Origin: a virus
Length of the DNA stretch: 52,835 nucleotides
IMG/VR virus record: IMGVR_UViG_3300000101_000019
Span: 1-52,835 of that record
Strand: one strand, 5' to 3'
Of the stretch, positions 1-8,574 are shown one piece after another. Both the position numbers and the translations under genes were made by a program. The stretch's first letter is position 1. The number at the start of each line of letters is the position of its first letter. The notes under the pieces were generated by a model. It was given only the letters and a program-made list of their open reading frames with translations. It did no database searches and was not told where the DNA came from.

Positions 1-12
1 TATCTTTTATTA

Positions 13-41
13 TTGGATAAACTTAAAAACTTTGTTATAAT
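13..41 (+). promoter_or_regulatory. sigma70-type promoter for the dNMP kinase gene
   Basis: A perfect TATAAT at 36-41 is preceded by a weak -35 (TTGGAT, 13-18) with a 17-base spacer. The ATG at 48 lies only seven bases beyond the last base of the -10, so the transcript would start at or next to the start codon. There is no room for a Shine-Dalgarno sequence, suggesting a leaderless message. The -10 is clear; the -35 matches at only three positions. Confidence 0.55.
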
Positions 42-47
42 AAACAC

Positions 48-659
48 ATGATTATAGGATTGATAGGACTTATAGGTTCTGGCAAAGGCACTGTTGGCGA
101 TATGCTAACAGAGCAAGGATACCAGCATCAGAGCTTTGCTACTCCGTTAAAAGATGCTTGTGCAAGTATTTTTAATTGGGATAGACAGATGCTTGAAGGT
201 GATACCTTACAGAGCAGATCGTGGAGAGAACAGGTGGATCCATGGTGGAGTAAGCGTCTTAACATCCCAGAATTTACTCCGCGGCTAGCATTACAACTAG
301 TTGGAACAGACGTTTTCCGTAACCATTTCCATCAAGATATTTGGATACTAAGCATGGAGTCTAGATTGCAAGGTAATATTGTAATTACTGATGCTAGGTT
401 TCCTAATGAAGTTAATATGATTAGAAACGTTGGTGGAGTAATTGTACGTGTTAAGCGAGGCGACGATCCAGAATGGTTTGACATTGCGGCTAAAACACCT
501 GATAGTATGGCAACACTATTTCCTGATACTCATGCAAGTGAGTATAGTTGGTGTGGCACTCAGCCAGATTATATGATACTGAATGACGGAAGTTTACAAG
601 ATTTACAAAGTACTGTTACAGATCTTCTTCAAGATCTCCCTGAGTCCAGCCAGTCTTAG
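48..659 (+). CDS. 1: Deoxynucleoside monophosphate kinase (T4 gp1-like)
   Basis: A 203-residue P-loop kinase. The N-terminus carries GLIGSGKGTVGDML (about residues 6-19), a Walker A loop typical of nucleotide monophosphate kinases, and ITDARFPNEV near residue 115 matches the phage dNMP kinase family. The T4 enzyme phosphorylates dTMP, dGMP and hydroxymethyl-dCMP in the cytoplasm to supply dNTPs for phage replication. Length is close to T4 gp1 (241 aa). The gene has its own sigma70-like promoter and no ribosome binding site. Its 3' end overlaps the convergent gene at 616-957 by 44 bases. Family assignment is firm; exact substrate range is inferred. Confidence 0.88.
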   Translation: MIIGLIGLIGSGKGTVGDMLTEQGYQHQSFATPLKDACASIFNWDRQMLEGDTLQSRSWREQVDPWWSKRLNIPEFTPRLALQLVGTDVFRNHFHQDIWILSMESRLQGNIVITDARFPNEVNMIRNVGGVIVRVKRGDDPEWFDIAAKTPDSMATLFPDTHASEYSWCGTQPDYMILNDGSLQDLQSTVTDLLQDLPESSQS

Positions 660-957
660 ATAATTCAAAATTACAATTTAAGCATACTGTTTTTAAATTT
701 TGAACAGCAATATGCTGTTGGTTTCTACTAGTATTAAAAACACGTAACTGCTCTTGCATTACTGGTTTAAACCCACATTTTTCACAAGTATTTTTTTTCT
801 TGTAACCTGCTAACTGCCATCTTTCTTTAGATGCGGATTTTTTCTTAGCATTGTTCCTGTTGCACCTATCACATAATTTTCTATAGTAAACTTTACCATG
901 TTTGTGATAGTTTATAGCTCTAGGATACGTTCCGCATTGTAAACATAACTGGCGCAT
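616..957 (-). CDS. Zinc-binding HNH-like protein
   Basis: A 113-residue basic protein with four CxxC-type pairs: CLQC (5-8), CDRC (about 29-32), CEKC (about 58-61) and CLNC (about 92-95). The C-terminal NLKTVCLNCN is a signature seen in phage HNH-type proteins, with a nearby QHI that could supply the active-site His. Such proteins are small homing-type or recombination-associated nucleases, or simply zinc-binding DNA proteins; a complete HNH catalytic triad is not obvious, so activity is uncertain. It is the only reverse-strand gene in the first 35 kb and lies tail to tail with the dNMP kinase gene, as expected for a mobile or independently regulated insertion. Confidence 0.6.
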   Translation of the reverse strand: MRQLCLQCGTYPRAINYHKHGKVYYRKLCDRCNRNNAKKKSASKERWQLAGYKKKNTCEKCGFKPVMQEQLRVFNTSRNQQHIAVQNLKTVCLNCNFELSKTGWTQGDLEEDL

Positions 958-1021
958 GTATATACTTATCGTAATGAACCTTTAAAGGGCATGCCTAAGA
1001 CAGGGTATTTGTAGTTAATAA

Positions 1022-1030
1022 CATAAATAC
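1022..1030 (+). promoter_or_regulatory. T4-type late promoter motif upstream of gp18
   Basis: CATAAATAC differs from the T4 late consensus TATAAATA at the first base. It lies 35 bases before the sheath ATG, with AAAGGA as the ribosome binding site between them. Close variants precede gp19 and the next tail gene, which supports a real late-promoter role. Confidence 0.6.
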
Positions 1031-1064
1031 TACAAATGAATTCTTTGCAAAGGAATATAGAAAC

Positions 1065-4000
1065 ATGGCTTTAGTATCACCAGGCGTAGAAGTCACAGTA
1101 ATAGACGAAAGTAACTTTGTTGCTAATCAAGCAGGAACAGTAGCTTCGCTCATTGTTGCGACCGCCCAAGATAAAACAAGTGGAACCGGAACTGGAACAG
1201 CTGCCGGCACCACATCAGCAAATGCTGGAAAAACATACTTAATCAGTAGTCAGAGGGATTTGGTATCCACATTTGGAAATCCAAGTTTTTACCAGACTGC
1301 TGCAGGTACACCAATTCATGGATATGAAATTAACGAATATGGATTAATGGCAGCGTACAGTTTGCTTGGTGTTAGTAACCGAGTTTATGTAACTCGCGCC
1401 GCAGTTAACTTATCTGAGTTAGCTAGCTCAACGTCACGCCCAGTAGGATCCCCAGCTGGCGGAACAATTTGGTTTGATACTGGAACTGATACACGATGGG
1501 GTGTATTTGAGTGGAGTAAGTCATCTGATACTTTTACTAACAAATCAGATATTACTGTTATTACTAGTACAACTGACTTAACTGGTGGTGTTCCAAAGAC
1601 AAGTATCGGAGCCATTGGTTCTTATGCCGTTGTTGCTACTAATGTTAGTAACCCACTATACTACAAAAATCGTAGCAATGCTTGGGTACTAGTAGGTAGC
1701 ACATCATGGCAAACATCATGGCCATCAATTGCAGGCACAAGTGCAAGTCCAACTCTTACAAACAATAATAGTATTGTACTTAATGGCACCACTGTTACAC
1801 TAAGTGGAACGACTGTAGCACAACTTGCTGCTAATATTACTAGTGCAAGCATCACAGGTGTTACAGCAGCCGCAGTGGATAACAAAATTGAAATTTACGC
1901 TACAAGTTCTGCAGCAAGTGATGGTTCAACCACAGATGGTAAAGTTACACTAGCAAATGGTTCAGGAACTATATTAACAAACACTGGCTTAACAGCAGGA
2001 ACATATGCATGTCCAAAGATTCAACAAAGTGAACATTATAGTGTTCCAGAATACAAAACTACAGACACAACACCACGCCCAACAGGCAGTATTTGGATTA
2101 AAACAACAGCTACAAATACTGGTGCAAGTTTTGATATTAGTGTGTATGATACCGCAACTGCCGCATTTAGTGCAGTAACAGCACCGCTTTATGAGAACGA
2201 CCAAACTGCACTTAAAAATCTAGATGCAACTGGTGGCAAGACCATAGCTGCCGGATCTTATTATGTACAGTTTGACGTTTCAGAAAACGATACCGTAACA
2301 TATAAAATTTTCCGAAGATATGCTGCTGGTATTTTAGAAGTTACAGGCAATATTAATGCTGCAACTCCGCTTACTGGTAGTGAAACATTTACTATTCAAG
2401 CTAGTGCAGCAAATAGTACAACGCTAACCAGTGCAGTATCAGTAACACTAAGTGGTACTGCATTAGCAGACATGGCTAGCGACATTAACGCAGCAAACGT
2501 TGCAAACGTAAGTGCAGCAGTAACCGCAGACGGATTTTTAACAATCTCACATAGCTTAGGCGGAAGTTTGCTTCTTAAAGATACAAGTGGTACACCACTT
2601 ACAGATGCAGGAATTGTAACTACACTAACAACTGGACAGGTACGTGCTGGTAATAGCAGTGACTTAATTGTAAGTAACTGGGTTGCTCCAACACATACAG
2701 CTAGTGCAACTTCACCAAGTGCAGATCCAACAGCGGATCGTTATTGGTACCATGGTGGCACAGAAGCTGACATCTTAATTAGTGACGGAACAAACTGGAA
2801 AGGTTATCAAAACGTAACCAGTGATGCACGTGGTTTTAATCTTAGTAATACAGACCCCGACGGTGTAATTTTTAGTGCAACTGCTCCTACTACACAGAGC
2901 GACGAGACTGCACTAGTAGTTGGTGACTTGTGGTTAGATACAAGCGACTTAGAAAACTATCCAAAATTATACCGTTATGAAGTAGTATCAAGTGAAAATC
3001 GCTGGGTACTAATTGATAATACAGACCAAACAACTGAAGATGGTATACTATTTGCTGATGCTCGCTTTATGGGAGATACAAGCACAGATGTTATTACTGG
3101 AACACTAGCAACAACTAAGAGCTTACTTACAAGTGATGTTGTTGATATTGACAGACCAGACCCAACATTATACCCAAGAGGCATGTTATTGTTTAACACA
3201 CGTCGTAGTAGTTATAATGTTAAGCAGTTTAAGAGTGATTACTTCAGCAGAACTAACTTCTCAGACACTACACTTTACCCAACACTTCCAACAGAGAAAG
3301 ATGCGTGGGTAACATCAAGCGGTAACAAGAGTGACGGCTCACCATTTATGGGACGTAAAGCAGTACGTTCAGTTGTTTCAGCAAGTATGAAGTCAGCTAT
3401 TGATGGCAGTGAAGAGCTTCGTGAAGATGCAAGAACATTTAATGTAATTGCCGCACCTGGATATCCAGAGCTTATTCCTAACATGGTTAGTTTAAACAAT
3501 GATAGACGTTCTACTGGCTTTGTAGTTGGTGATACTCCGCTACGTTTAGCAGCAACAGGTACAGCAATCCAAAGTTGGGCAAGCAATCAAGTTGCATCCG
3601 CAGTAGATGGTGAAGATGGTTTAACTACTTCTGATCCCTACTTAGGTGTGTTTTATCCAGCAGGACAAACTAACGATCTAAGTGGAAACACTATTGTAGT
3701 TCCATCAAGTCATATGGCACTTAGAACAATTAGCAGAAGCGATGATCAGAGTTTCCCATGGTTAGCACCAGCTGGTAGCCGACGTGGACTTGTTGATAAT
3801 GCAACTGCTATTGGTTTTATTAATAGCGCAACAGGTGAATTTACAGGTGATAATGTTAGAGAAAGCCTACGTGATACACTGTATCAACAGAGAGTAAATC
3901 CAATTACATTCTTTAATGGTGTTGGAATTATGAACTACGGTAATAAAACAAGAGCAGCAGCAACAAGCTCACTAGACCGTATTAACGTTGCAAGGCTTGT

Positions 4001-4316
4001 TGCATACCTACGTAAAACAATGCAAGAAACTGCACTAGGCTTTGTGTTCGAACCTAATGATAAAATTACTAGAGACGAACTAAAAGAGCAAATAGAGCAG
4101 TTAATGAATGATTTGGTAGCAAAACGTGGTATTTACGATTACTTGGTAGTGTGTGATGATACAAACAATACACCAACAAGAATTGATCGTAATGAGCTAT
4201 ATGTAGACATTGCTATTGAACCAGTTAAAGCAGCAGAGTTCATCTTTATTCCAATTAGATTGAAAAATACAGGTGAAATTTCAAGTGGTAACGTAGCCGC
4301 AGCAAACGCTGTTTAA
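1065..4316 (+). CDS. 18: Contractile tail sheath protein (gp18)
   Basis: A 1083-residue sheath subunit, far longer than T4 gp18 (659 aa). The N-terminus (SPGVEVTVIDES), the conserved block around residues 90-110 (EYGLMAAYSLLGVSNRVYV) and the C-terminal domain from about residue 800 (pages of PGYPELIP, FNGVGIMNYGNKT, and the VDIAIEPVKAAEFIFIPI end) are characteristic. The extra length lies between about residues 115 and 650. It is rich in Thr, Ser and Ala and contains two diverged copies of a module around VTLSGT (about 240 and 460), plus repeated GTIW/GSIW/GDLW beta-motifs. Sheath subunits assemble around the gp19 tube and contract during injection; the insertions probably face outward. It has a late promoter upstream and a terminator downstream. 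Confidence 0.95.
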   Translation: MALVSPGVEVTVIDESNFVANQAGTVASLIVATAQDKTSGTGTGTAAGTTSANAGKTYLISSQRDLVSTFGNPSFYQTAAGTPIHGYEINEYGLMAAYSLLGVSNRVYVTRAAVNLSELASSTSRPVGSPAGGTIWFDTGTDTRWGVFEWSKSSDTFTNKSDITVITSTTDLTGGVPKTSIGAIGSYAVVATNVSNPLYYKNRSNAWVLVGSTSWQTSWPSIAGTSASPTLTNNNSIVLNGTTVTLSGTTVAQLAANITSASITGVTAAAVDNKIEIYATSSAASDGSTTDGKVTLANGSGTILTNTGLTAGTYACPKIQQSEHYSVPEYKTTDTTPRPTGSIWIKTTATNTGASFDISVYDTATAAFSAVTAPLYENDQTALKNLDATGGKTIAAGSYYVQFDVSENDTVTYKIFRRYAAGILEVTGNINAATPLTGSETFTIQASAANSTTLTSAVSVTLSGTALADMASDINAANVANVSAAVTADGFLTISHSLGGSLLLKDTSGTPLTDAGIVTTLTTGQVRAGNSSDLIVSNWVAPTHTASATSPSADPTADRYWYHGGTEADILISDGTNWKGYQNVTSDARGFNLSNTDPDGVIFSATAPTTQSDETALVVGDLWLDTSDLENYPKLYRYEVVSSENRWVLIDNTDQTTEDGILFADARFMGDTSTDVITGTLATTKSLLTSDVVDIDRPDPTLYPRGMLLFNTRRSSYNVKQFKSDYFSRTNFSDTTLYPTLPTEKDAWVTSSGNKSDGSPFMGRKAVRSVVSASMKSAIDGSEELREDARTFNVIAAPGYPELIPNMVSLNNDRRSTGFVVGDTPLRLAATGTAIQSWASNQVASAVDGEDGLTTSDPYLGVFYPAGQTNDLSGNTIVVPSSHMALRTISRSDDQSFPWLAPAGSRRGLVDNATAIGFINSATGEFTGDNVRESLRDTLYQQRVNPITFFNGVGIMNYGNKTRAAATSSLDRINVARLVAYLRKTMQETALGFVFEPNDKITRDELKEQIEQLMNDLVAKRGIYDYLVVCDDTNNTPTRIDRNELYVDIAIEPVKAAEFIFIPIRLKNTGEISSGNVAAANAV

Positions 4317-4337
4317 AGTACCTAGAAAGCATGAAAT

Positions 4338-4369
4338 AATGGGGCGGTTGTAAAAATTGCCCCATTTTT
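4338..4369 (+). terminator. Rho-independent terminator after gp18
   Basis: An eight-base perfect stem (AATGGGGC at 4338-4345 with GCCCCATT at 4359-4366) closes a 13-base loop and runs into a T tract. It separates gp18 from the gp19 promoter. Confidence 0.85.
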
Positions 4370-4383
4370 CATGAACACTTTCA

Positions 4384-4392
4384 GATAAATAT
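4384..4392 (+). promoter_or_regulatory. T4-type late promoter motif upstream of gp19
   Basis: GATAAATAT lies just after the gp18 terminator and 25 bases before the gp19 ATG. A strong AAGGAGG ribosome binding site sits between, at 4402-4408. Confidence 0.65.
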
Positions 4393-4416
4393 TATTATAT
4401 TAAGGAGGCAGATTAC

Positions 4417-5034
4417 ATGTCAGTTTCATCATTATTAAAATTTACTGTACCTTTGGACAGTGATCAGTCAGCTAATGCACAAGGCTTGTTAATGCCTAAA
4501 CTAAAATACCGGTTCCGTGCATTATTTGAGAATCTTGGCGTGTCTACTCCACGTACAGAATTAACAAAGCAGGTAATGGATATTACTCGCCCTAGCATTA
4601 CATTTGAAGAAATGGAAGTTCCAATTTATAACTCACGTGTTTACCTAGCAGGTAAGCATAGTTGGGATATGGTAACAGTTAACTTCCGCGACGATGTAAA
4701 TGGTAGCGTAAGCAGACTACTTGGAGAGCAAGTGCAAAAGCAGTTCGACGTTATGGAACAGGCTAGTGCAAGTGCAGGTATTGACTATAAGTTCATTACA
4801 AGATTTGAAATCTTGGACGGTGGTAACGGAGCAAGCGAAGCTAACGTATTAGAAACTTGGGAATTATATGGTTGTTTCTTACAGAACGTTAACTATAATG
4901 ATCTCAACTATGCGTCAAATGAGCCAGTTACAATTACAGCAAGCATGAGATTCGATAATGCAATTCAGAGCCCAATTGGCGATGGTGTTGGTGCTGCTGT
5001 TGCAAGAGCCGTAGGCCAAACCGTAACAGGTTAA
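4417..5034 (+). CDS. 19: Tail tube protein (gp19)
   Basis: A 205-residue protein, larger than T4 gp19 (163 aa), directly following the sheath gene as in other T4-like genomes. Family features include an N-terminal segment with PKLKYRFRALFEN (about 27-40), the central TRPSITFEEMEVPIYNSRVY block (about 60-80), and the later LETWELYGCFLQNVNYNDL stretch. It polymerises as hexameric rings forming the tail channel inside the sheath. The gene is a single transcription unit between its own late promoter and terminator, suiting a high-copy structural protein. A strong ribosome binding site supports the start. Confidence 0.93.
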   Translation: MSVSSLLKFTVPLDSDQSANAQGLLMPKLKYRFRALFENLGVSTPRTELTKQVMDITRPSITFEEMEVPIYNSRVYLAGKHSWDMVTVNFRDDVNGSVSRLLGEQVQKQFDVMEQASASAGIDYKFITRFEILDGGNGASEANVLETWELYGCFLQNVNYNDLNYASNEPVTITASMRFDNAIQSPIGDGVGAAVARAVGQTVTG

Positions 5035-5063
5035 TTTAAACAAGTAAAAGTTTTTAAGATAAG

Positions 5064-5089
5064 ACCCTCCATTATATGGGGGGTTTTTT
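5064..5089 (+). terminator. Rho-independent terminator after gp19
   Basis: ACCCTCC (5064-5070) pairs with GGGGGGT (5078-5084), with one G-U pair and a seven-base loop, followed by six T residues. Confidence 0.82.
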
Positions 5090-5093
5090 CTTG

Positions 5094-5103
5094 TAATAAA
5101 TAC
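5094..5103 (+). promoter_or_regulatory. T4-type late promoter motif upstream of the 5122 gene
   Basis: TAATAAATAC follows the gp19 terminator. The GTG start at 5122 has AGGAG at 5111-5115 as its ribosome binding site. This is the third terminator/late-promoter boundary pattern in the sheath-tube region. Confidence 0.6.
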
Positions 5104-5121
5104 TGTATATAGGAGTACTCT

Positions 5122-6522
5122 GTGGCAAGCGTTAATAGCACATTAAATGCAATAGGTAAAAGCGATCAGATTAAAGATTTCGCACATGCCTCACGATTGT
5201 TTGTTGACAATAACTATGAGTTACAACCACGTTACTCACACCTGTTCCATGTTGTTTTTAACTTAACACCTCAAGCAGCAAAGTTATTTGGCAATCAAGA
5301 AAAACTAGAAATTAATATGCTGGTTAAAAGTATTGATTTGCCCAGCTTTAATATGGATATTCAAACACACAATCAATATAACAGACAGGTACATAGCCAG
5401 CATAAAATTAATTATAATCCGGTAAACATTGCATTTCATGATGATCAAAATGATTTAATTAGAAGCCTACTACACAGTTATGCTTCATTTTATTATCAAG
5501 ATTCTCGGTATGCTAGCAACGATAGAGCTTATAGTACTAATGATAGATATGGAGCTTACAGTAATAGCTCCTATGGTTTAGCTTCAGGACAAGATAGATT
5601 TTTTAGAGATATTAGAGTATATAGCATGCTACAAAAACGATTTGCAGAGTATACACTTATAAATCCTATTGTTAATGCGTTTAACCACGATACCCATTCA
5701 TATGCCAGTGGTAATTTAATGCAGCATACTATGCAAGTAAATTATGAAACTGTAAAATATGCCACTGGGTTTGTTAACAATGTTAATCCTAAAGGCTTTG
5801 GTGAAGTTCATTATGACAAAACCCCAAGTCCACTGGGTGTATTTGGGTCTGGCACAGATAATAGCATATTCTTCCGTGGCGGATTTGTTGATGCAGTTAA
5901 TACTGTAGCCAGAGATTTAGCAGATGGAAATATACTTGGCGCAATAGCACGTGGTGCTACTATTTTTAATAATACAAAAGATGTTGATCTTGGCAGAGTG
6001 TTAGAGAAAGACTTAACTAGAGTATTGGGCGGAGTATTGCGTGGGAAAAATCCACTAAGTGATGTCGTATTGCCTAATATCTTTGGCCTTGACACTGGAA
6101 AACTTATTGGTGACATTGTTGGCACAGACGGCGATCGTGTAGGCGGCACTGGCGCACCAGTTGATCGTACGTTTAATAGTGGAAGTCAGCAAGTCGCATT
6201 TAGTAACGGCAGTAATCGAAGTACATCAGTGTTTAACCAAGGAACAAGTTTTGTAGAAGATATTATTGATCGTGGACTTTCTGTAATTGCCCCTAGTTTG
6301 TCAAGATCGCCAGCATCGCCTAGATTTTTAAGTGATGGTACTAGAATTAGCTCGTCTAGTTCGTTAACTAATTCGAAACTAACCAACAGGATCTTCTTAG
6401 AAAATCGTATCCAGCAACTAGACGCTGAGATTGCGGATAATCCAAGAACTGTTCCTCAATTTGTTATTAACGAACGAAATGCTATTAAACAAAGATTAGC
6501 ATTGGAGTTTGGACTTAAATGA
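5122..6522 (+). CDS. Tail-tube-fold structural protein (gp19/gp54-related)
   Basis: A 466-residue protein with a GTG start supported by AGGAG seven bases upstream. Residues about 30-220 look like a tube-fold domain: an F-x-V-x-F strand, VKSIDLPSFN, NQYNRQ and INYNPVNIAFHDD blocks are typical of gp19-type proteins and of baseplate-tube junction proteins. The C-terminal half is low in complexity, Ser/Asn-rich, and lacks recognisable motifs. Its position after gp18-gp19 and its own late promoter indicate a virion tail protein. It may be the tube initiator (gp54-like) or a tail terminator; I cannot decide from sequence. It overlaps the next gene by four bases (ATGA). Confidence 0.65.
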   Translation: MASVNSTLNAIGKSDQIKDFAHASRLFVDNNYELQPRYSHLFHVVFNLTPQAAKLFGNQEKLEINMLVKSIDLPSFNMDIQTHNQYNRQVHSQHKINYNPVNIAFHDDQNDLIRSLLHSYASFYYQDSRYASNDRAYSTNDRYGAYSNSSYGLASGQDRFFRDIRVYSMLQKRFAEYTLINPIVNAFNHDTHSYASGNLMQHTMQVNYETVKYATGFVNNVNPKGFGEVHYDKTPSPLGVFGSGTDNSIFFRGGFVDAVNTVARDLADGNILGAIARGATIFNNTKDVDLGRVLEKDLTRVLGGVLRGKNPLSDVVLPNIFGLDTGKLIGDIVGTDGDRVGGTGAPVDRTFNSGSQQVAFSNGSNRSTSVFNQGTSFVEDIIDRGLSVIAPSLSRSPASPRFLSDGTRISSSSSLTNSKLTNRIFLENRIQQLDAEIADNPRTVPQFVINERNAIKQRLALEFGLK

Positions 6523-6749
6523 CAGTTTGGAAAAAAATTAAACTATGGTTTGACCCGGATCATAGACTAACAGTAGTGCATATGGGAAAAAAGAAAGTCT
6601 TTGAAGTATGCTCCTTTGGAAGCAAAAAAGATACTAAACTTTCAGGAACTACTATCGATGGGAAATCTTTCTTGTTAAAAAGCGAGCTACCCATGGAGTA
6701 TGAAATTATTCAAATGGATCTAGACGATAAAGCATATAAGGTAAAATAA
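6519..6749 (+). CDS. Small hypothetical protein in the tail/head operon
   Basis: A 76-residue Lys-rich protein I do not recognise. It begins WKKIKLWFDPDHR, has a predicted beta-rich middle (RLTVVHMGKKKVFEV) and ends DLDDKAYKVK. The ATG overlaps the stop of the preceding tail gene by four bases, so translation is probably coupled. It has no signal peptide, membrane segment or cysteine motif. Context suggests a virion assembly role, but that is only positional inference. Confidence 0.6.
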   Translation: MTVWKKIKLWFDPDHRLTVVHMGKKKVFEVCSFGSKKDTKLSGTTIDGKSFLLKSELPMEYEIIQMDLDDKAYKVK

Positions 6750-6750
6750 A

Positions 6751-7116
6751 ATGACAGACACTAGTTTACCAGTAGTTAATATTAACGATGAAATTGATAG
6801 AAGAGTAAATGCATACTTTGAACAATTCTTTTTATCAAAAGTTAAAATAACAGAAAACGACTATGAATTAATTAAATCATTCTGCATTGCTAGGACACAA
6901 AGTGAGACAGCCGCGGCCGCCTTGTCTGCAGCAATAATTAATGTAGTTAATGAACTAGATTTATACGCACCAGATGTTATAGAGCAGTTTGCAAATTCTA
7001 ATCCAAAAGCTACTATTCCATTATTCCTTAATTTAAGTAGACAAGGAGTTAGCTTGCTTGGGTATGTTAATGACAAAGTTGTCCCTCCAAGAGTAAAACA
7101 ACAGATACTGACGTAA
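6751..7116 (+). CDS. Conserved-looking hypothetical virion-operon protein
   Basis: A 121-residue, mostly helical protein starting one base after the previous stop. It contains DEIDRRVNAYFEQFF (about 12-26), an Ala-rich helix SETAAAALSAAIINVV (about 51-66) and PLFLNLSRQGVSLLGY (about 90-105). No catalytic motif or membrane segment stands out. It sits between the tube-fold gene and gp4, so a tail or neck assembly role is likely. Function unknown. Confidence 0.6.
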   Translation: MTDTSLPVVNINDEIDRRVNAYFEQFFLSKVKITENDYELIKSFCIARTQSETAAAALSAAIINVVNELDLYAPDVIEQFANSNPKATIPLFLNLSRQGVSLLGYVNDKVVPPRVKQQILT

Positions 7117-7117
7117 T

Positions 7118-7552
7118 ATGGCAAATTGGGCAAATGGTATATATGAGGTTGCAAATGCAGACAAATACGCAGGCAATCGCAAGCCACGCTACAGAAGTAG
7201 CTGGGAACATGCATTTATGCGATTTGCAGACAATCATCCCAGTGTAATACAATGGGCAAGTGAAAGTATAAAGATACCATATAGAAATCCTCTAACAGGC
7301 AGACAAAGTGTATACGTGCCTGATTTTGTTTTAATTTACCAAGACAAGGGCGGAAAACGTAGAGGTGAGCTTATAGAAATTAAACCTAGTAGTCAGACAA
7401 CAATGACCCCAAAGACTAGAGACAGAGAAAAATTGCAAATAGCCCTAAACCATGCCAAGTGGGAAGCCGCGGCAAAATGGTGCAGGCTTAAAGGATTGCA
7501 TTTTAGAATAGTTACAGAACATGATATTTTTCATGGTGGAAATAAACGCTAA
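7118..7552 (+). CDS. 4: Head completion protein (gp4), nuclease-fold
   Basis: A 144-residue protein matching the T4 gp4 (gp50) head-completion family. It has RYRSSWEHAFMRFADNHP near residues 25-42, VPDFVLIYQD (about 67-76) and ELIEIKPSSQ (about 85-94). PDF plus E-x-K is the core of a TnsA/restriction-endonuclease-like fold. The T4 protein acts on the packaged head before neck attachment. The gene begins one base after the preceding stop without a clear ribosome binding site, implying coupling. The family call is strong; whether the nuclease core is active is unknown. Confidence 0.85.
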   Translation: MANWANGIYEVANADKYAGNRKPRYRSSWEHAFMRFADNHPSVIQWASESIKIPYRNPLTGRQSVYVPDFVLIYQDKGGKRRGELIEIKPSSQTTMTPKTRDREKLQIALNHAKWEAAAKWCRLKGLHFRIVTEHDIFHGGNKR

Positions 7553-7560
7553 GTATTAAT

Positions 7561-8049
7561 ATGACAAAAAAACTTGAATCCCTATTTGACTTACCTGACG
7601 TTAAAGACGATGTTGATTATAGTGCCAATGGCACTGAAACTGAAGTAACAGCGGACGATTTGCCTGTTATAAAGAATACATTGGACGCTGTAGACAAAAT
7701 TGATGCTGCTCTGCCAACTATTAGAGACTTGGAAACTAGTGACAAAGAGCTAGACGATATCGCTGATACAGCAAAAAGTACTTTTCAAGATCTAATGGAT
7801 CTGGGTATGAATGTAGAAGCAAGGTTTGCTGGTGAAATATTCAACAATGCTAGCAGGATGCTAGACACAGCTCTTACAGCAAAAAGCAATAAAATTAACA
7901 AAAAACTTAAAATGGTAGACCTACAACTAAAGAAAGCCAACTTGGACCTTAAAAAAGGCAACGAAAGCTATGGGGAAACAGCAGACGGAGATGGTGTTGT
8001 GCTGGATCGTAACACATTATTGCAAGAAATTTTAGGCAAAAAAGCATAA
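7561..8049 (+). CDS. 16: Small terminase subunit (gp16)
   Basis: A 162-residue protein, nearly the length of T4 gp16 (164 aa). It has an acidic N-terminus and a long helical central region containing FQDLMDLGMNVEARFAGEIF (about 78-97), followed by a Lys-rich helical tail (KSNKINKKLKMVDLQLKK, about 109-126) and an NTLLQEIL end. This pattern matches T4-type small terminases, which form rings that recognise concatemeric DNA and stimulate the gp17 ATPase. The large terminase follows 2.2 kb downstream rather than adjacent, with four other genes inserted between. Confidence 0.82.
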   Translation: MTKKLESLFDLPDVKDDVDYSANGTETEVTADDLPVIKNTLDAVDKIDAALPTIRDLETSDKELDDIADTAKSTFQDLMDLGMNVEARFAGEIFNNASRMLDTALTAKSNKINKKLKMVDLQLKKANLDLKKGNESYGETADGDGVVLDRNTLLQEILGKKA

Positions 8050-8052
8050 ATA
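8045..8052 (+). promoter_or_regulatory. T4-type late promoter motif upstream of the 8070 gene
   Basis: CATAAATA overlaps the stop codon of the small terminase gene and lies 18 bases before the next ATG, with AGGA between. It is one base off the T4 consensus. Confidence 0.5.
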
Positions 8053-8069
8053 TAATATAGGATGATAAT

Positions 8070-8573
8070 ATGAAAAGTTTGAAAACATACCTTACAGAGA
8101 GTGAGCACACTTATAGTTTTAAAATAAAGCTAGCTGAGAAGTGTGATGACGAGACCATGGATAAACTAGAAACAGCTCTAGAAAAATACGAGCTTAAGAG
8201 CTTATCCAAGCCTAAGCGTACTCCAGTACAAGAACATCCAATGGATTTTCAGACATTACAAAATTCAGAAGTACATATTATGGATGCTGAAGTAAGCTAT
8301 CCTGTTACAGCGCATCAACTTTACACATATCTTAGTGAAGTTGTAGGTATTCCAGAGAGTCACCTAGTAGTTATTAACAAAGATCATCCAGAAGAAATAG
8401 CTCGTGAGGAAGCACTCAAAGAAGAGGGTGACGAATATACTTCTAAACTTGAAGACGCCGATTACAAGGATGCACCTGATGCTAAGTCAGAAGATTCTTT
8501 TGGCGACAAATACAACGAGAACATGTTAAAAGAACTAGAAACTCGCAAGTATGAGTTTGCAAAGGAAAAATAA
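8070..8573 (+). CDS. Acidic capsid-associated candidate with N-terminal cleavage-type signal
   Basis: A 167-residue acidic protein without an enzymatic motif. Its N-terminus, MKSLKTYLTES, has the shape of a T4 capsid-targeting sequence: a short amphipathic segment ending in L-x-E followed by a small residue, which is the gp21 prohead protease cleavage pattern. The middle (PVTAHQLYTYLSEVVGIPESHLVVIN, about residues 89-114) looks like a folded alpha/beta domain and the C-terminal 40 residues are strongly charged. Similar proteins occur in marine T4-like genomes as putative virion proteins. A capsid-internal role is inferred from the N-terminal signal and the late promoter. Confidence 0.6.
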   Translation: MKSLKTYLTESEHTYSFKIKLAEKCDDETMDKLETALEKYELKSLSKPKRTPVQEHPMDFQTLQNSEVHIMDAEVSYPVTAHQLYTYLSEVVGIPESHLVVINKDHPEEIAREEALKEEGDEYTSKLEDADYKDAPDAKSEDSFGDKYNENMLKELETRKYEFAKEK

Positions 8574-8574
8574 A

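Noticed and set aside
1385-3586. Several reverse-strand open frames within the sheath gene
   Set aside because: They follow Thr/Ser/Ala codon bias of gp18 on the opposite strand, have no ribosome binding sites and show no domain.
5122-6522. Portal protein gp20 by position after gp19
   Set aside because: The N-terminal strands match a tube fold and the length and motifs do not fit gp20.
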